Notes: a model not told the origin generated them from the sequence alone. A DNA stretch of 32,597 nucleotides from Verrucomicrobiota bacterium (GCA_016935555.1 JAFGQR010000032.1:1-32597), one strand, 5' to 3'. Counted from the first letter of the stretch, positions 1 through 9,200 are shown. Program-made: numbers and translations.

Positions 1-65
1 CCGGAATGCTGCGGGTCGTTCAGCAGCACGTCGAGCAGAACGGAGGTGTCAACGGCGGTCACCAT
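1..65 (-). CDS. VapC-like PIN-domain toxin, N-terminal fragment (cut by window edge)
   Basis: An ATG at 65 opens a frame that runs off the left edge after 21 codons. The visible residues begin MVTAVDTSVLLDVLLNDPQ. The DTSVLLDVL stretch is the first strand of PIN-domain ribonucleases, with the first metal-binding aspartate (D6). The start lies inside the end of the upstream antitoxin gene (17-nt overlap), the usual coupling of a vapBC pair. VapC toxins are Mg2+-dependent ribonucleases held in check by the cognate antitoxin. The catalytic acidic residues further along are outside the window, so integrity cannot be judged. Confidence 0.75.
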   Translation of the reverse strand, partial: MVTAVDTSVLLDVLLNDPQHS

Positions 66-282
66 CGCGAATCAGCCGCAGGTAGTCATCGGTGTTCGTT
101 CCGGCGGGCAAGGCGCCGCGCCCGCGCCATTTCTCGAACACGTCGGGCTCCACCTTTTTCCAGGCCACCAGCGTGCCCGCCTGGTTCTGCAATTCGAGGA
201 CGTTGCCGGGTCGGAAACCAAGCTGTTCTCGAAGCTCGCGAGGAATTTCGATCCGGCCGTCTTGCGTCAGAACTGCGTTCAC
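49..282 (-). CDS. AbrB/SpoVT-type antitoxin (VapB/MazE-like)
   Basis: This 77-residue protein starts with a swapped-hairpin AbrB domain: residues 1-42 read as MNAVLTQDGRIEIPREL, then LGFRPGNVLEL, the standard pattern of small antitoxins that bind their own promoter. The C-terminal 30 residues, with W, F and acidic residues, would be the toxin-wrapping tail. The start codon is GTG at 282. No Shine-Dalgarno site precedes it, but a promoter-like pair sits immediately upstream, suggesting a leaderless message. It overlaps the PIN-domain gene by 17 nt, which supports a two-gene toxin-antitoxin operon. The family assignment is firm; whether the pair is active is inference. Confidence 0.8.
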   Translation of the reverse strand: MNAVLTQDGRIEIPRELREQLGFRPGNVLELQNQAGTLVAWKKVEPDVFEKWRGRGALPAGTNTDDYLRLIRDGDRR

Positions 283-745
283 GGGAGCAAGGTAAAGGCT
301 GGCGAAAGTTAGTCAAGACCGAGGTCGTGGTATGACAGCGAACTGGATTGCCGCCGCATCATGCCGTCTGCTGGCCATGTGGCCCGGGACGGTCCCGTGC
401 CCGGCCCCGCCGACTCTCGGCCTTCCCGAGCTTGCTCCTGTTCAGTTCGGTCATCCCGCAGGGCGCGCAGGACGGGACCGCCGTTGGATTCTCTTTGCCG
501 CCGCCCGCCGTCAGATGGCAGACTTCGAGCGGCCTGGAACTGGGTTCTACGTGATCAGCAGGCTGACGGCCGCCGGAATCTTCGTGGATCCAATTCCTGA
601 CAATTACTGACAGAAAATCTGCGTGTTGAGCGTAAATGCCTGCGTGGTCGATCGAAGGGCACTTCGCAGTATCGCGCTTGTATTGAGCTACATACGCAAT
701 ATTCGAGCAAGGATGCGCATGCCATAAGTGGCCGCGCGGCCCCCG
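283..745. other. Intergenic stretch without a recognised gene
   Basis: No reading frame here resembles a known protein or has a convincing ribosome site. The part from about 590 to 720 is visibly richer in A and T than its surroundings and contains a short direct repeat (CTGACA, twice, near 597-612). A 12-bp palindrome GGCCGCGCGGCC lies at 730-741, just after the pseudopilin stop at 746 on the minus strand. It could form a hairpin at the end of that transcript, but no T-run follows. Confidence 0.5.
289..316 (-). promoter_or_regulatory. Candidate promoter of the toxin-antitoxin pair
   Basis: On the minus strand TTGACT (316-311) and TACCTT (294-289) are separated by 16 nt, and the GTG start follows after 6 nt. 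Transcription would then begin at or next to the start codon. The same 6-nt geometry appears before two other first genes in the window. The match is to a general sigma-70-like pattern and is not proven. Confidence 0.35.
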
Positions 746-1489
746 TCAGGGAATATGCAGCCGTTCCGGCGGCAAACGTCCCACCCACGCCTGCGGCAGA
801 CGACGGTCCAATGAGCCGGCGGCCGGCGCTTCGCGGTCGACATGGCCATCGGCAAACAAGACGTTGGCGTGTTGCTGATGTCGGAAGTGCGCGGTGGCTT
901 CGAAGGTATTGGTGCTGACGTAGTAAAACTCCTCGAGCATCGGGTGGGCCGGCGACGCAGGCGGTTGAAAATCATTGACCTGTGCCGCGTCGGCCAACAC
1001 CACCGTCCCCGCAGGGTCCGTCACCCGCGACAACCGGACGCCCGAAAGATGGCGGTTGTAGCCGTAACCGTACGCCGCCCCCGTGGCCTTCAACTTGAAC
1101 GATCCCATCGCGTAGTTTAGCGCCGGACACACTTCCACCCCGAGCCCGCGCAAATACGGATACAGGGCGCCCAGCGTTGGATCGAAAGCGCGTTCGCCTT
1201 CAGGCCCGGCGCCGAGCCAGCCGAACCAATACAAGGTGCCGCCGTTGGTGAATCCCGCCAGGTAAAGGAAGGCGGTGTCGTCGTGATCGTCCCATTGCAT
1301 GTGCGCTGCCAGCCCCAGCTGCCGCAGGTTGCTGACGCACCGGATGCGGTGGGCCCGCTGCCTGGCGTGGGCCAAAGCGGGGAGAATCAGACTGGCCAGA
1401 ACCGCCAGCACCGCCGCCACCACCAACAACTCCAGCACCGTGAACGCCGCAGCGCCGAAGCGCCGGGATTGAATCCGGAGAATCTTCAT
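746..1489 (-). CDS. Type IV pilin-like (pseudopilin) protein with H-X9-DG motif
   Basis: This 247-residue protein is the third gene of the riboswitch-led operon. Residues 13-40 form a prepilin signal, AAAFTVLELLVVAAVL: basic N-terminus, cleavage expected before F16, Glu at mature position 5 and a long hydrophobic helix. The -1 residue is Ala instead of the usual Gly. Near the C-terminus H-Q-Q-H-A-N-V-L-F-A-D-G gives the H-X9-DG motif typical of the large pseudopilin-like family expanded in Verrucomicrobiota and Planctomycetota. These proteins are membrane-anchored and thought to project a globular domain outwards; their substrates are unknown. The ATG at 1489 overlaps the preceding stop as ATGA, and this start places the prepilin signal at the N-terminus. 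The family call is confident; a link to cobalamin is inferred from the operon only. Confidence 0.85.
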   Translation of the reverse strand: MKILRIQSRRFGAAAFTVLELLVVAAVLAVLASLILPALAHARQRAHRIRCVSNLRQLGLAAHMQWDDHDDTAFLYLAGFTNGGTLYWFGWLGAGPEGERAFDPTLGALYPYLRGLGVEVCPALNYAMGSFKLKATGAAYGYGYNRHLSGVRLSRVTDPAGTVVLADAAQVNDFQPPASPAHPMLEEFYYVSTNTFEATAHFRHQQHANVLFADGHVDREAPAAGSLDRRLPQAWVGRLPPERLHIP

Positions 1490-2505
1490 GGCCGCTCCAA
1501 ACGCACCCGGTAGAACGCGCCATTCGGCGGAGGCGACTCGTCCTCGAAACGCAGCTCGCCGCCGGTGCCGGGCCGGGGACCGGCCACCGTCTGCCAGTGC
1601 GGCCATGGGGCGGCACGCTCCAAGGCATAGGACCACCCGCCGGTGCTGGCACACGCCACGTGCCAGACGCCCCGGTCCCAGGCGCCGGCCAGACGCGTCC
1701 GCGGCGGGTCGGGCCACGCCACGATCACGTTGTCCACCACACCGCGCGCCCACACCGATCCCCACGGGTCCCCCCGGTCGTTGTAGCTGTTCACCGACAC
1801 CGCATCGATCCGAAAGCCCGCACCGTTCGTCCCCAACACCACGTCCCGAATCCCAACCCACGCGACCCCATTGCGCAGGAGCCCCGTCGTCAATGTGCCC
1901 GTGCCGCCACGAAACGCCATCCCCACCCGGAACCGGTCGCCCACCGTCAGTTCCACCGGGTAATTGAAACTCGGCCAAAACTGGCTGTTGCTCGTCACAA
2001 TCACCGGCGACACCGTCGCCGCAATGATGTCCGCCGGCGGAAAATAGGCAAACTCCACCAGGTTCGGCGAGTCTCGGCCCGTGCCGCGATTGAACGCGGG
2101 CCCGGTGGCCGAGGCGACGTGGATAAACCCCACCGCGATTTCGAACGTGGACGGCTTTTCCGGGCTGACGCCGCCTTGGATATGGGCCAGCTGAAGGTCG
2201 AACGACAATTCAAAATCGTCCTGCCGCCCCAGCGCAAAAGGCAGTCGCAAATAGAAGAAGCTGTTCGTCCGGGCCGAATCCCAGGTCACGTCCAATTGCT
2301 CATGTGCAGCGTCCCACGCGAATAGGCCCGCGTCGCCTGCCACCTGCCACCCATTCGTGAGAGGGTCGCGTGCGAAAGACTCCGTGTGAGTGGCGGCAGC
2401 GGCAGATCCCGCCCCCAAGGCCAGAATGCCCCAGGCCCCAACGCGCCTCCAGCCCCGCACGCCGATCCGTCCCGGCCGCGCCATCCTCCGCCCGCACCCG
2501 GTCAT
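1486..2505 (-). CDS. Secreted beta-rich protein of the B12-riboswitch operon
   Basis: This 339-residue product has an Arg-rich N-terminus and a hydrophobic segment (GAWGILALGAGSAAAA, about residues 24-39) read as a signal peptide, so it is probably exported. The middle (about 45-250) is rich in alternating hydrophobic/polar residues and resembles a jelly-roll, LamG-like fold (FELSFDLQLAHIQGG..., then VSVNSYND near the end), but I cannot name a family. The last ~80 residues (YALERAAPWPHW...NGAFYRVRL) match in pattern the C-terminal modules of two other secreted proteins in this window. It overlaps its neighbours by ATGA on both sides (2505-2502 and 1489-1486), so the three genes are surely cotranscribed. 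Ligand binding at the cell surface is a guess from context. Confidence 0.7.
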   Translation of the reverse strand: MTGCGRRMARPGRIGVRGWRRVGAWGILALGAGSAAAATHTESFARDPLTNGWQVAGDAGLFAWDAAHEQLDVTWDSARTNSFFYLRLPFALGRQDDFELSFDLQLAHIQGGVSPEKPSTFEIAVGFIHVASATGPAFNRGTGRDSPNLVEFAYFPPADIIAATVSPVIVTSNSQFWPSFNYPVELTVGDRFRVGMAFRGGTGTLTTGLLRNGVAWVGIRDVVLGTNGAGFRIDAVSVNSYNDRGDPWGSVWARGVVDNVIVAWPDPPRTRLAGAWDRGVWHVACASTGGWSYALERAAPWPHWQTVAGPRPGTGGELRFEDESPPPNGAFYRVRLERP

Positions 2506-3365
2506 GCGGCGCCTCCCCGGCGCCGGAAGCGCCGCCGCATCGCCACGCACACCCCTGCCAGCGCGGCCAGCGCCCCGGCCGAAGGCTCGGGCACCGCCAC
2601 CACACCGATGCCGTCCAGTTCCACCTTGTCGCTCAGGACCTCGATCCGGACGTACCTCGCCCTGGGCATCTCGACCCCCCGACCTTCCGCGTCCAGCGCC
2701 CACCCCAGGTCAAACGCCGCACCCCCGGCCGAACCGCCATACAACTGGCGAATCCCCTCCAGGGTCGCCCCCGCAAAATCAACGGGCGAAAGCCCCGGAT
2801 CCACCGGCTGCAAAAAATCCCCGAGACCGTCCGTCGGAAACAACTGGTCCACGCCCGGCGCCCGTGCCGGGTCCAGGGTGAAAAACACAAGGCCGTCGTC
2901 GCTGACCGAAACCCGGGTTTGTGCGCTGCTGGCGCCGAACAGCGTGCCGTCCGTCGCGGGCGTGCCCAGGTAGGTGAACGTGTCCGGGTCGAACGCGTTC
3001 GTGATGACAAACCCGGCATTGCCGAACACGATGAAATCCGCGCCGAATGGGTGGCTGGTCTGGTTGAGAATCGGCTCGGCGAACTGCAGCGTCAGCGAAC
3101 CGCCCGCCCCGACCGAGACGATCTGGCTGCCGAGAAAGGGCGGGCTGAACGGGTCCACCGGGCCGCCGTAGGGGCCGGACGTGATGCGCGAGGGTTCGCC
3201 CAGCGCCGCCGCCGGATCGTTGAGGGCCGAAGCCGCTCCCGTCCCGGGGTCGTAATTCACAACTGCATCGGCATACGACGCGCCCCTGGCCGCGCCCGCC
3301 AGCATCGTGCCGGCCACCGCCACCGTCATCGCCACCGCCACCGCCAACCGTTTCCTGTTGTCCAT
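2502..3365 (-). CDS. PEP-CTERM sorting-domain surface protein, first gene after a cobalamin riboswitch
   Basis: This 287-residue protein begins with a signal peptide (MDNRKRLAVAVAMTVAVAG, cleavage probably after the AARGA region). It ends with a complete PEP-CTERM tail: VPEP, a hydrophobic helix, then RRRFRRR. Such tails direct exosortase-dependent processing at the envelope. The mature part has a pattern of phrases (YADAVVNYDPGTGA, ALGEPSRI, GGSLTLQFAEPI, ADFIVFGNAGF) that I associate with a family of surface proteins of unknown function sometimes found beside B12 uptake genes; that link is from memory. The ATG at 3365 follows a ~200-nt leader containing a terminator, preceded by a clear cobalamin riboswitch. 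No TonB receptor, BtuF or BtuCD gene is visible nearby. Function in corrinoid capture is inference. Confidence 0.85.
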   Translation of the reverse strand: MDNRKRLAVAVAMTVAVAGTMLAGAARGASYADAVVNYDPGTGAASALNDPAAALGEPSRITSGPYGGPVDPFSPPFLGSQIVSVGAGGSLTLQFAEPILNQTSHPFGADFIVFGNAGFVITNAFDPDTFTYLGTPATDGTLFGASSAQTRVSVSDDGLVFFTLDPARAPGVDQLFPTDGLGDFLQPVDPGLSPVDFAGATLEGIRQLYGGSAGGAAFDLGWALDAEGRGVEMPRARYVRIEVLSDKVELDGIGVVAVPEPSAGALAALAGVCVAMRRRFRRRGGAA

Positions 3366-3448
3366 AAGCCTGATCTTTCCAAGCCCGCCCGGCGACACCC
3401 GCCCGGCAGGCGATAACCGCGGAGAAACCAGCGCCGAGTCCGAAAATG

Positions 3449-3484
3449 AAAAACCTTCAGACCCCGCAAAGCGGTGAATGAAGG
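3449..3484 (-). terminator. Intrinsic terminator in the riboswitch leader
   Basis: On the minus strand CCTTCA (3484-3479) pairs with TGAAGG (3459-3454). An inner stem CCGC/GCGG closes on a TTT loop, and a run of five T follows (3453-3449). It lies between the B12 aptamer and the first gene, the place of a transcription-attenuation expression platform. About 100 nt separate it from the B12 box. An alternative antiterminator pairing was not worked out, so regulated termination is plausible but unproven. Confidence 0.6.
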
Positions 3485-3574
3485 CATTCAACGTGACCGT
3501 CCCGCACCCGCGAAACGGACTGGCCTCATCCTTCTCTTTGTCGGAGAAGTCCGATCCCGCATCCGCGGGACCGC

Positions 3575-3765
3575 GACGAGCACAGCCCAACCGGTATCCT
3601 GACTTCGGGCATGGCCTCGCTCCCGCCTTCCCGGCCGCAAGCGGCCAGTGGCCTGGTGGGAGTTTGTAGCCCGTCACAGTGGCGCAACCGCCCCCGATTC
3701 CCACGGGGTTCCCGTCATTCGGCTGTCACAAAACTCTTCTGCAAAGAACTGGAACCATCATGCCC
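3575..3765 (-). ncRNA. Cobalamin (B12) riboswitch
   Basis: Read on the minus strand, this leader contains the conserved blocks of the cobalamin aptamer in order. First is GGTTCC near 3757-3752. Next comes a core with GGGAA, GTGGGAATC, GGGCGG and CGCCACTGTGACGGG (about 3713-3670). A CCACTGGCC hairpin and GGGAAGG follow (about 3655-3628). Last is the B12 box AGTCAGGATACCGGTT (about 3604-3589; the usual form is AGCCAGGAGACCTGCC). Binding of adenosyl- or methylcobalamin normally switches the downstream operon off. The downstream genes encode surface proteins, not B12 synthesis or a known transporter. Boundaries are approximate to about 10 nt. Confidence 0.9.
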
Positions 3766-3918
3766 GTCCTCCGCCTGTTGCCAAGCCATTTTTTCCGCGC
3801 CTTGGACGCGGGCCAGGGGCCCGGGTTTCTCGCTCCCGGGACGGGCACCGGCCGGGATGTGTGGGGCCAAAGCGGCGATTCGCCTTGCATCCGCCAGGCA
3901 AAGGCCAAACCCTCGGGC

Positions 3919-5307
3919 ATGCTCAAGTTCCTGCAACGCCGCCGCCGCCGCCACGGGAAGGGGACGGCAGCGCGGCGCGGGACGCCGGCGGTTGTTCCGG
4001 GCGCCGCTCCGGGACGGCGGTGGTGTTGGCTGGTCGGGCTGGCGGTGTTGCCCGCCGCCTGGGCCAGCCAGCCGCCGTTGACGGACGTGGAGGCGTTGCT
4101 CCTGACCAACGCGTATGAGGTCACGGTGCGGTGCCAGGTGGCGGATCCGGTGCTGGGGCGTCCGGTCAGGCACAACCACGCGTATTCGGGCAACGCGGCG
4201 TCGTTTTGGCGGATCACCGACCTGACGGTGTCGTCCGGCATGGTCGCCTGGGTTGCCCAGGCGGCGGGATCGTATGGGGCGCAGGACAGGGACATGGTGT
4301 ATGCCGTCTACGATCCGGCCCTGCAAACGTGGCGGGAACGCGCGCATCGTTACGAAGGCTGCAGCCTCGGCGCCTGGACCCTCAGCGCCCCCACCCTCGC
4401 GGACGGCGTGGTGCTTTGGCACGCCCAGGGCAGCGGCGCCCTCTACAGTCACAATGCCGAGATCGGCTTTTCCGTGTATGACCCGGTGGCTGCCGCCTGG
4501 CGGGCGGCCACGCGCCGTTACTCGGGCACCGACTCGAGCTACTGGGTCATCACCAACCGGCAGACCGCCGGCGGCCTCGTCCTGTGGACCTGCAGCAACG
4601 CGGGTTCGTTCGCCCTCGGACATCAGAAAGTCCATTTTGCCGTGTTTGATCCCTATGCCGCCCGATGGAACGAAGGCTCCCAATACTATGAAAGCCACCT
4701 GAATGACGCCTGGCGCGTGACCGGCCAGCGCATCGCCTCCCAAACCGTCGCCTGGACCGCCACCAACCGCACCGTGACCCGCATCGAAACGCGCGGCTAC
4801 AGCCAGCCGCTCGCACTCTGGACAACCAACTCCACAACCCCCACCGCCGCCTTCGCCGCCTCCGTCACGACCGGCGCGATGCCGTTGAGCGTCTGGTTCA
4901 CCGACCTGTCCATCGGCGCCACCAACTGGAACTGGAGCTTCGGCGGCCCCACCAATGTCACCGCCCGCAGCCCCCTCCATGTCTTCGCCGAACCGGGCGT
5001 CTTCGTGGTCACGCAGACTGTCGAAGGCCCCGGCGGCAGGAGCGCCGCCCAGATCTATGTCACGGTCGATACCGCCCAGGGCCGGCTCGAGTTCGACACC
5101 CCCCGCATCACCCTCACCAATGACCAGATCCGCCTCCCGATCGCGGGGGCATCCGGGGTCGCTCCCGTGATTCTGGAGACCTCCGCCAACCTCCTGGAAT
5201 GGCTTCCGATCGCCACCAACCTGCCCCAACCCGGACCGATGGAATTCACCGCCCCCGTGAATCCGCTGCAGCCCGCCCGGTTCTACCGCGCCGTCGTCCC
5301 GCAGTAG
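3919..5307 (+). CDS. Secreted repeat protein with PKD domain and C-terminal FYR module
   Basis: The 462-residue product starts with an Arg-rich N-terminus and a signal-type hydrophobic stretch ending AWAS (about residues 37-51). Three similar units begin at roughly residues 127, 184 and 240 (YAVYDPALQTW, FSVYDPVAAAW, FAVFDPYAARW), about 57 residues apart, suggesting beta-propeller blades. A PKD-like domain follows (about 309-383, with WNWSFGG and HVFAEPGVFVV). A C-terminal module with SANLLEWLPI and RFYRAVVP closes the protein. The ATG at 3919 was chosen because it places the signal peptide near the N-terminus; an in-frame ATG at 3760 would overlap the 5' end of the divergent riboswitch. No Shine-Dalgarno is evident. 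It is probably surface-exposed; substrate unknown. B12 regulation is not indicated, because the aptamer faces the other way. Confidence 0.7.
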   Translation: MLKFLQRRRRRHGKGTAARRGTPAVVPGAAPGRRWCWLVGLAVLPAAWASQPPLTDVEALLLTNAYEVTVRCQVADPVLGRPVRHNHAYSGNAASFWRITDLTVSSGMVAWVAQAAGSYGAQDRDMVYAVYDPALQTWRERAHRYEGCSLGAWTLSAPTLADGVVLWHAQGSGALYSHNAEIGFSVYDPVAAAWRAATRRYSGTDSSYWVITNRQTAGGLVLWTCSNAGSFALGHQKVHFAVFDPYAARWNEGSQYYESHLNDAWRVTGQRIASQTVAWTATNRTVTRIETRGYSQPLALWTTNSTTPTAAFAASVTTGAMPLSVWFTDLSIGATNWNWSFGGPTNVTARSPLHVFAEPGVFVVTQTVEGPGGRSAAQIYVTVDTAQGRLEFDTPRITLTNDQIRLPIAGASGVAPVILETSANLLEWLPIATNLPQPGPMEFTAPVNPLQPARFYRAVVPQ

Positions 5308-5509
5308 CTCATGCGAACAGAACGTGCGGCACAGAACGCGGCGGGTCGCATCTTGACATCTTGATATGTGTCATTGCGCGTGAAGGCGGGCGATGACTCG
5401 CGCCGGCCCTGGGTCCGCATCCCACGGCCGTCCGAACCCGCTCGCCGCGGCGGCCGCGCGGTGCCGCCCGCGCCTCGATCCGGCCCGCGCGGCGGCGGTG
5501 GCGGGTAAA

Positions 5510-6262
5510 ATGTCGTTTCTTTTGGGGTTGGGGGGCGTTACGATCCCGTCTCTTGAGCAATCACTGCAAACCGGCCCGGTTAAACGGGCGGGCGGACGCG
5601 TCGAAGAATTTGTGCCGGCGATTTTCCCGAAATGGGCCAACCGGCTGCCTGTGATGGTGATGGCGGCGGTTTTGTGGGTGGGCGGCGGGGTCACCGCCGG
5701 GGTGTGGTATTATTTCACGCCGAAATACACCCGGCAGGGCTACCAGCCGATCCAGCCGGTGAACTTCTCGCACGCGACGCACGCGGACCAGGTGGGGATC
5801 GACTGCCGCTATTGCCACGACGGCGTGGAGACGTCCGGGTATGCCAACCTGCCGCCCACCGCCATCTGCATGAACTGCCATAACCAAGTGCTCCGCGACG
5901 ACCCCGGGCTTGCGCTTGTCCGCGAAAGCCACGACCTCGAGAAGCCCGTTCCCTGGGTCCGCGTTCATCGCCTGCCCGATTACGTCTATTTCCACCACGC
6001 CGTCCACGCGCGCCGCGGGGTCAGCTGCGATCATTGCCACGGGGCGATTCACCAGATGGAGGAGGTGGCCCATGCCCAACCGTTGAGCATGGCGTTCTGC
6101 CTCGATTGCCATCGCCGGCCCGCTCCCAACCTGCGCCCCCTCGACCAGGTCACCCGCCTCGATTGGGAGCCCCATCAGCATCTCCCCGCCGACTGGTTCG
6201 CGGCCGCCGTCAACGCCTGGGGCGTGAATCCGCCTTCCCACTGCGCGGCCTGTCACCGATGA
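5510..6262 (+). CDS. actA: Alternative complex III subunit ActA, pentahaem cytochrome c
   Basis: ActA receives electrons within ACIII, the menaquinol:electron-acceptor oxidoreductase that replaces the bc1 complex in many bacteria. One membrane segment (LPVMVMAAVLWVGGGVTAG, about residues 46-64) anchors a periplasmic domain with exactly five CXXCH motifs: CRYCH, CMNCH, CDHCH, CLDCH and CAACH, the family's pentahaem signature. The phrases YYFTPKYTRQGYQPIQPVNFSHATHA are typical of ActA. It heads the operon and shares an ATGA overlap with actB. The start is uncertain. ATG at 5510 gives 250 residues and a rather long N-terminus. An in-frame GTG at 5612 would give 216 residues, closer to what I expect for the family. 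Family confidence is very high, start confidence moderate. Confidence 0.93.
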   Translation: MSFLLGLGGVTIPSLEQSLQTGPVKRAGGRVEEFVPAIFPKWANRLPVMVMAAVLWVGGGVTAGVWYYFTPKYTRQGYQPIQPVNFSHATHADQVGIDCRYCHDGVETSGYANLPPTAICMNCHNQVLRDDPGLALVRESHDLEKPVPWVRVHRLPDYVYFHHAVHARRGVSCDHCHGAIHQMEEVAHAQPLSMAFCLDCHRRPAPNLRPLDQVTRLDWEPHQHLPADWFAAAVNAWGVNPPSHCAACHR

Positions 6263-9200
6263 AACCCGTGCCGCCCGCCTGCGCCGAATCCGACTCCAGC
6301 CCGGCCTGCTGGCGCAGCCTGGACCACCTGGCCGGCAGCCCCGCGTTCCGCCGGCAGACCGGGTGCGAATTCCCCGGCGGCCTCGCCGCGTGCGGCGATG
6401 CGGTGTCGCGCCGGCATTTTCTCAGGATCATGTCGGCGTCGTTCCTCATGGCCGGAGTCGGGTGGGGCGGCGCCGGATGCCGCCGCCCGGAGGAGCGCAT
6501 TTTCCCCTGGGCGCACCAGCCTCCGGGCGTCGCGCACGGCATGCCGCAGTATTATGCCACCGCCATGCCCACCCGCGGCAGCGCGTTGCCGCTTCTGGTG
6601 AAGACGCTGGAGGGGCGCCCCGTCAAGATCGAAGGCCATCCCGGTCATCCGGACAGTCTTGGGGCCACGGATCCATGGGCGCAGGCTTCGCTTCTCAGCC
6701 TGTATGATCCCGACCGCGCGAGGCGCTTCGCACACCGCGGGCGCACGGCGACCCGCGCGCAAGCGTTCGAGTTTCTGGACCGGACGGCCGCGAAATTGGT
6801 CGCCAACGGGGGCGACGGTTTGTGTCTTCTGATGGAGCAGAGCAGTTCGCCTTCCCGCGAACGCCTCCAGAGCCTCATCGCGCAGAAGTTTCCGAAGGCG
6901 CACTGGTTTGTCCACGAACCCGTGCGGCTGGACGCCAGCGCCTCCGCCGCCCGCCAGCTCACCGGGCAACCCGTCCAGCCCCGCTGGCAGTTGGACCGGG
7001 CTCGCATCCTCGTCGCCCTGGACTGCGATTTCCTCGGCGGCGAAGCTGACCCCCAGCGGGCCATCCGCGATTTTGCCCGGGGCCGTGCGATTGCGGGGCC
7101 GGGGGGCGCGATGAACCGGCTTTACGCGGTTGAGGCGCTGATGACCCTGACGGGCATGAACGCTGACCACCGTCTGCGCGTGCCGGCAGGCGCTGTGATG
7201 GCGGTTGGCGCCGCGTTGGCTGCGGCCGTGGCGGCCGATCATCCCGCGGTGAAGGCCCTGGCCCGATCCGTGCCCCTGCCGCCCGGCGTGGATCCCCGGT
7301 GGGTGCGGGAATGCGCCGCCGACCTGAAATCCCACCGGGGCGCCTCCGTGGTGCTTGCGGGACATCGTCAGCCGGCGGCGGTTCATGCGCTGGCGCATCT
7401 GCTCAACCAGGCGCTCGGAAACATCGGCGCCACCGTCCACTTCATGCCCGGCCCGCCCGAGGCGCGCGGCCTGGCCGAGCTGGCGGCGCGCCTCCAGGCC
7501 GGCCAGGTCGACACCCTTCTGATCCTCGGCCCGAACCCCGCCTGCACCGCTCCTGTGGACCTGGAGTGGAGCGCCGCCCAGGCCAAAACCCAAAGCGCCG
7601 TCATTCGCCTCGGCTATTTCGAGGACGAGACCTTTGCGGGCAGCACGTGGCATCTGCCCATGACGCATTACCTGGAGGCCTGGGGCGACGGCCGCACCCG
7701 CGACGGAACCTGGGTGCCCATCCAACCGGTGGTGTCCCCTCTTTTCGGCGGATTGACGGATCTGGAGGTGCTCGCGCGCGTGGCCGGCCTCGAGGTGTGC
7801 CGGCCGCATGCCATCGTGCGCGATACGTTCAAGGGCCTCGTCGGCCCGGATCGTTTCGAGGATCATTGGGCCGCGTTTCTGCATGATGGCTTCCGGGCCC
7901 GGACCGCCGCGTCACCGGTTGCCGTGGCGTTGGACCCTGAACGGGTGGCGACGCTGTTGCGGGCCGCCACCCCGCTCCCCATGCCGGGCCCGGACAGTCT
8001 CGAAGTGGTGTTCCATCGGGACTACAAACTGGACGACGGCCGGTGGAACAACAACGGCTGGCTCCAGGAACTCCCCGACCCTGTGACCAAACTCACCTGG
8101 GATGCCGCGGTGCTCATGAGCCGCAACACCGCGCAGGCGCTCGGGGTGCGGACCCTGGCGCAAACCGAGGCCGACCATGGTTTGGCCGACATGGTCGAGG
8201 TGACACTGGGCAGGCGCACGCTGCGCGGACCCGCCTGGGTTCAGCCCGGCATGGCCGATTTCTGCCTGGGCCTTGCGCTTGGCTATGGGCGGGAGCAGAC
8301 CGGGCACGGCGGCACGGGTCGGGTCGGCCACCAGATCGGCGCCTATAACGCCTATGCCCTGCGCACTGCCGCCGCACCCCACATCGCCCAAGGCGCGCGC
8401 CTTCGCAAGCTCGGCACCCGCTACCGCGTCGCCTGCACCCAGGAGCACGGCGCCATCGAAGGCCGGCCCATCGTGCGCGAGGCCACCGCCAGCCACTACG
8501 CCCAACACCCGCAGTTTGCCCAAAGTCCGGAATCGGATCCGCATGCGGCCCGGCTGCCGCGCGATGCCCAAGGCCGCCCGGCGCGGCTCGCCCGGCATCC
8601 CTACGACGCCGCGGCGCCTCCGGCTCCGGCCGGGGACGGGTTGCCGCCGGGGCGGCTGAAGAGCGAGACGCACCAGTGGGGGATGGTGATCGACCTGAAC
8701 GCGTGTGTTGGTTGTTCGGCTTGCGTGCTGGCTTGCCAGAGTGAAAACAACATCCCCATCGTGGGCAAGGACCAGGTCTGGCGCAACCGCGAGATGCACT
8801 GGCTGCGGCTTGACCGCTATTACACCGGGGCAGGGGAGCCGTCCGACGGCGCGTGGATCGACAATCCCCGCATTCTTCTTCAGCCGATGCTCTGCCAGCA
8901 TTGCGAGAGCGCCCCGTGCGAATATGTGTGTCCCGTCAACGCCACCGTTCACGACGACGAGGGTCTGAACCTGATGGTTTACAACCGGTGCATCGGCACC
9001 CGTTACTGCTCCAACAACTGCCCCTACAAGGTGCGGCGCTTCAATTTCTTCGACTACAACCGCCGTCCGCTCCACCAACTGCGTGGCCCTTTCTATCCCA
9101 GCCCGCTGACCACCGCCACCGACGGCCAATGGACCCTCCGGCGGTGGCTCCACAACCCCGACGTTGGCACGCGGCCGGAGGACGAATGGGAGTTGCTCAA

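Noticed and set aside
332..610. 92-codon plus-strand frame between the antitoxin and the pseudopilin
   Set aside because: No ribosome site, no recognisable motif, and Arg/Pro/Ala-rich composition such as chance frames show in GC-rich DNA.
3313..3350. Tandem short repeat of GCCACC-like units
   Set aside because: It lies inside the PEP-CTERM gene and encodes the Ala/Val-rich hydrophobic core of the signal peptide; codon bias explains it.
5351..5366. TCTTGACA/TCTTGATA tandem upstream of actA as promoter or operator
   Set aside because: TTGACA is present but no -10 hexamer lies at a suitable distance, and two units are too few to claim an operator.
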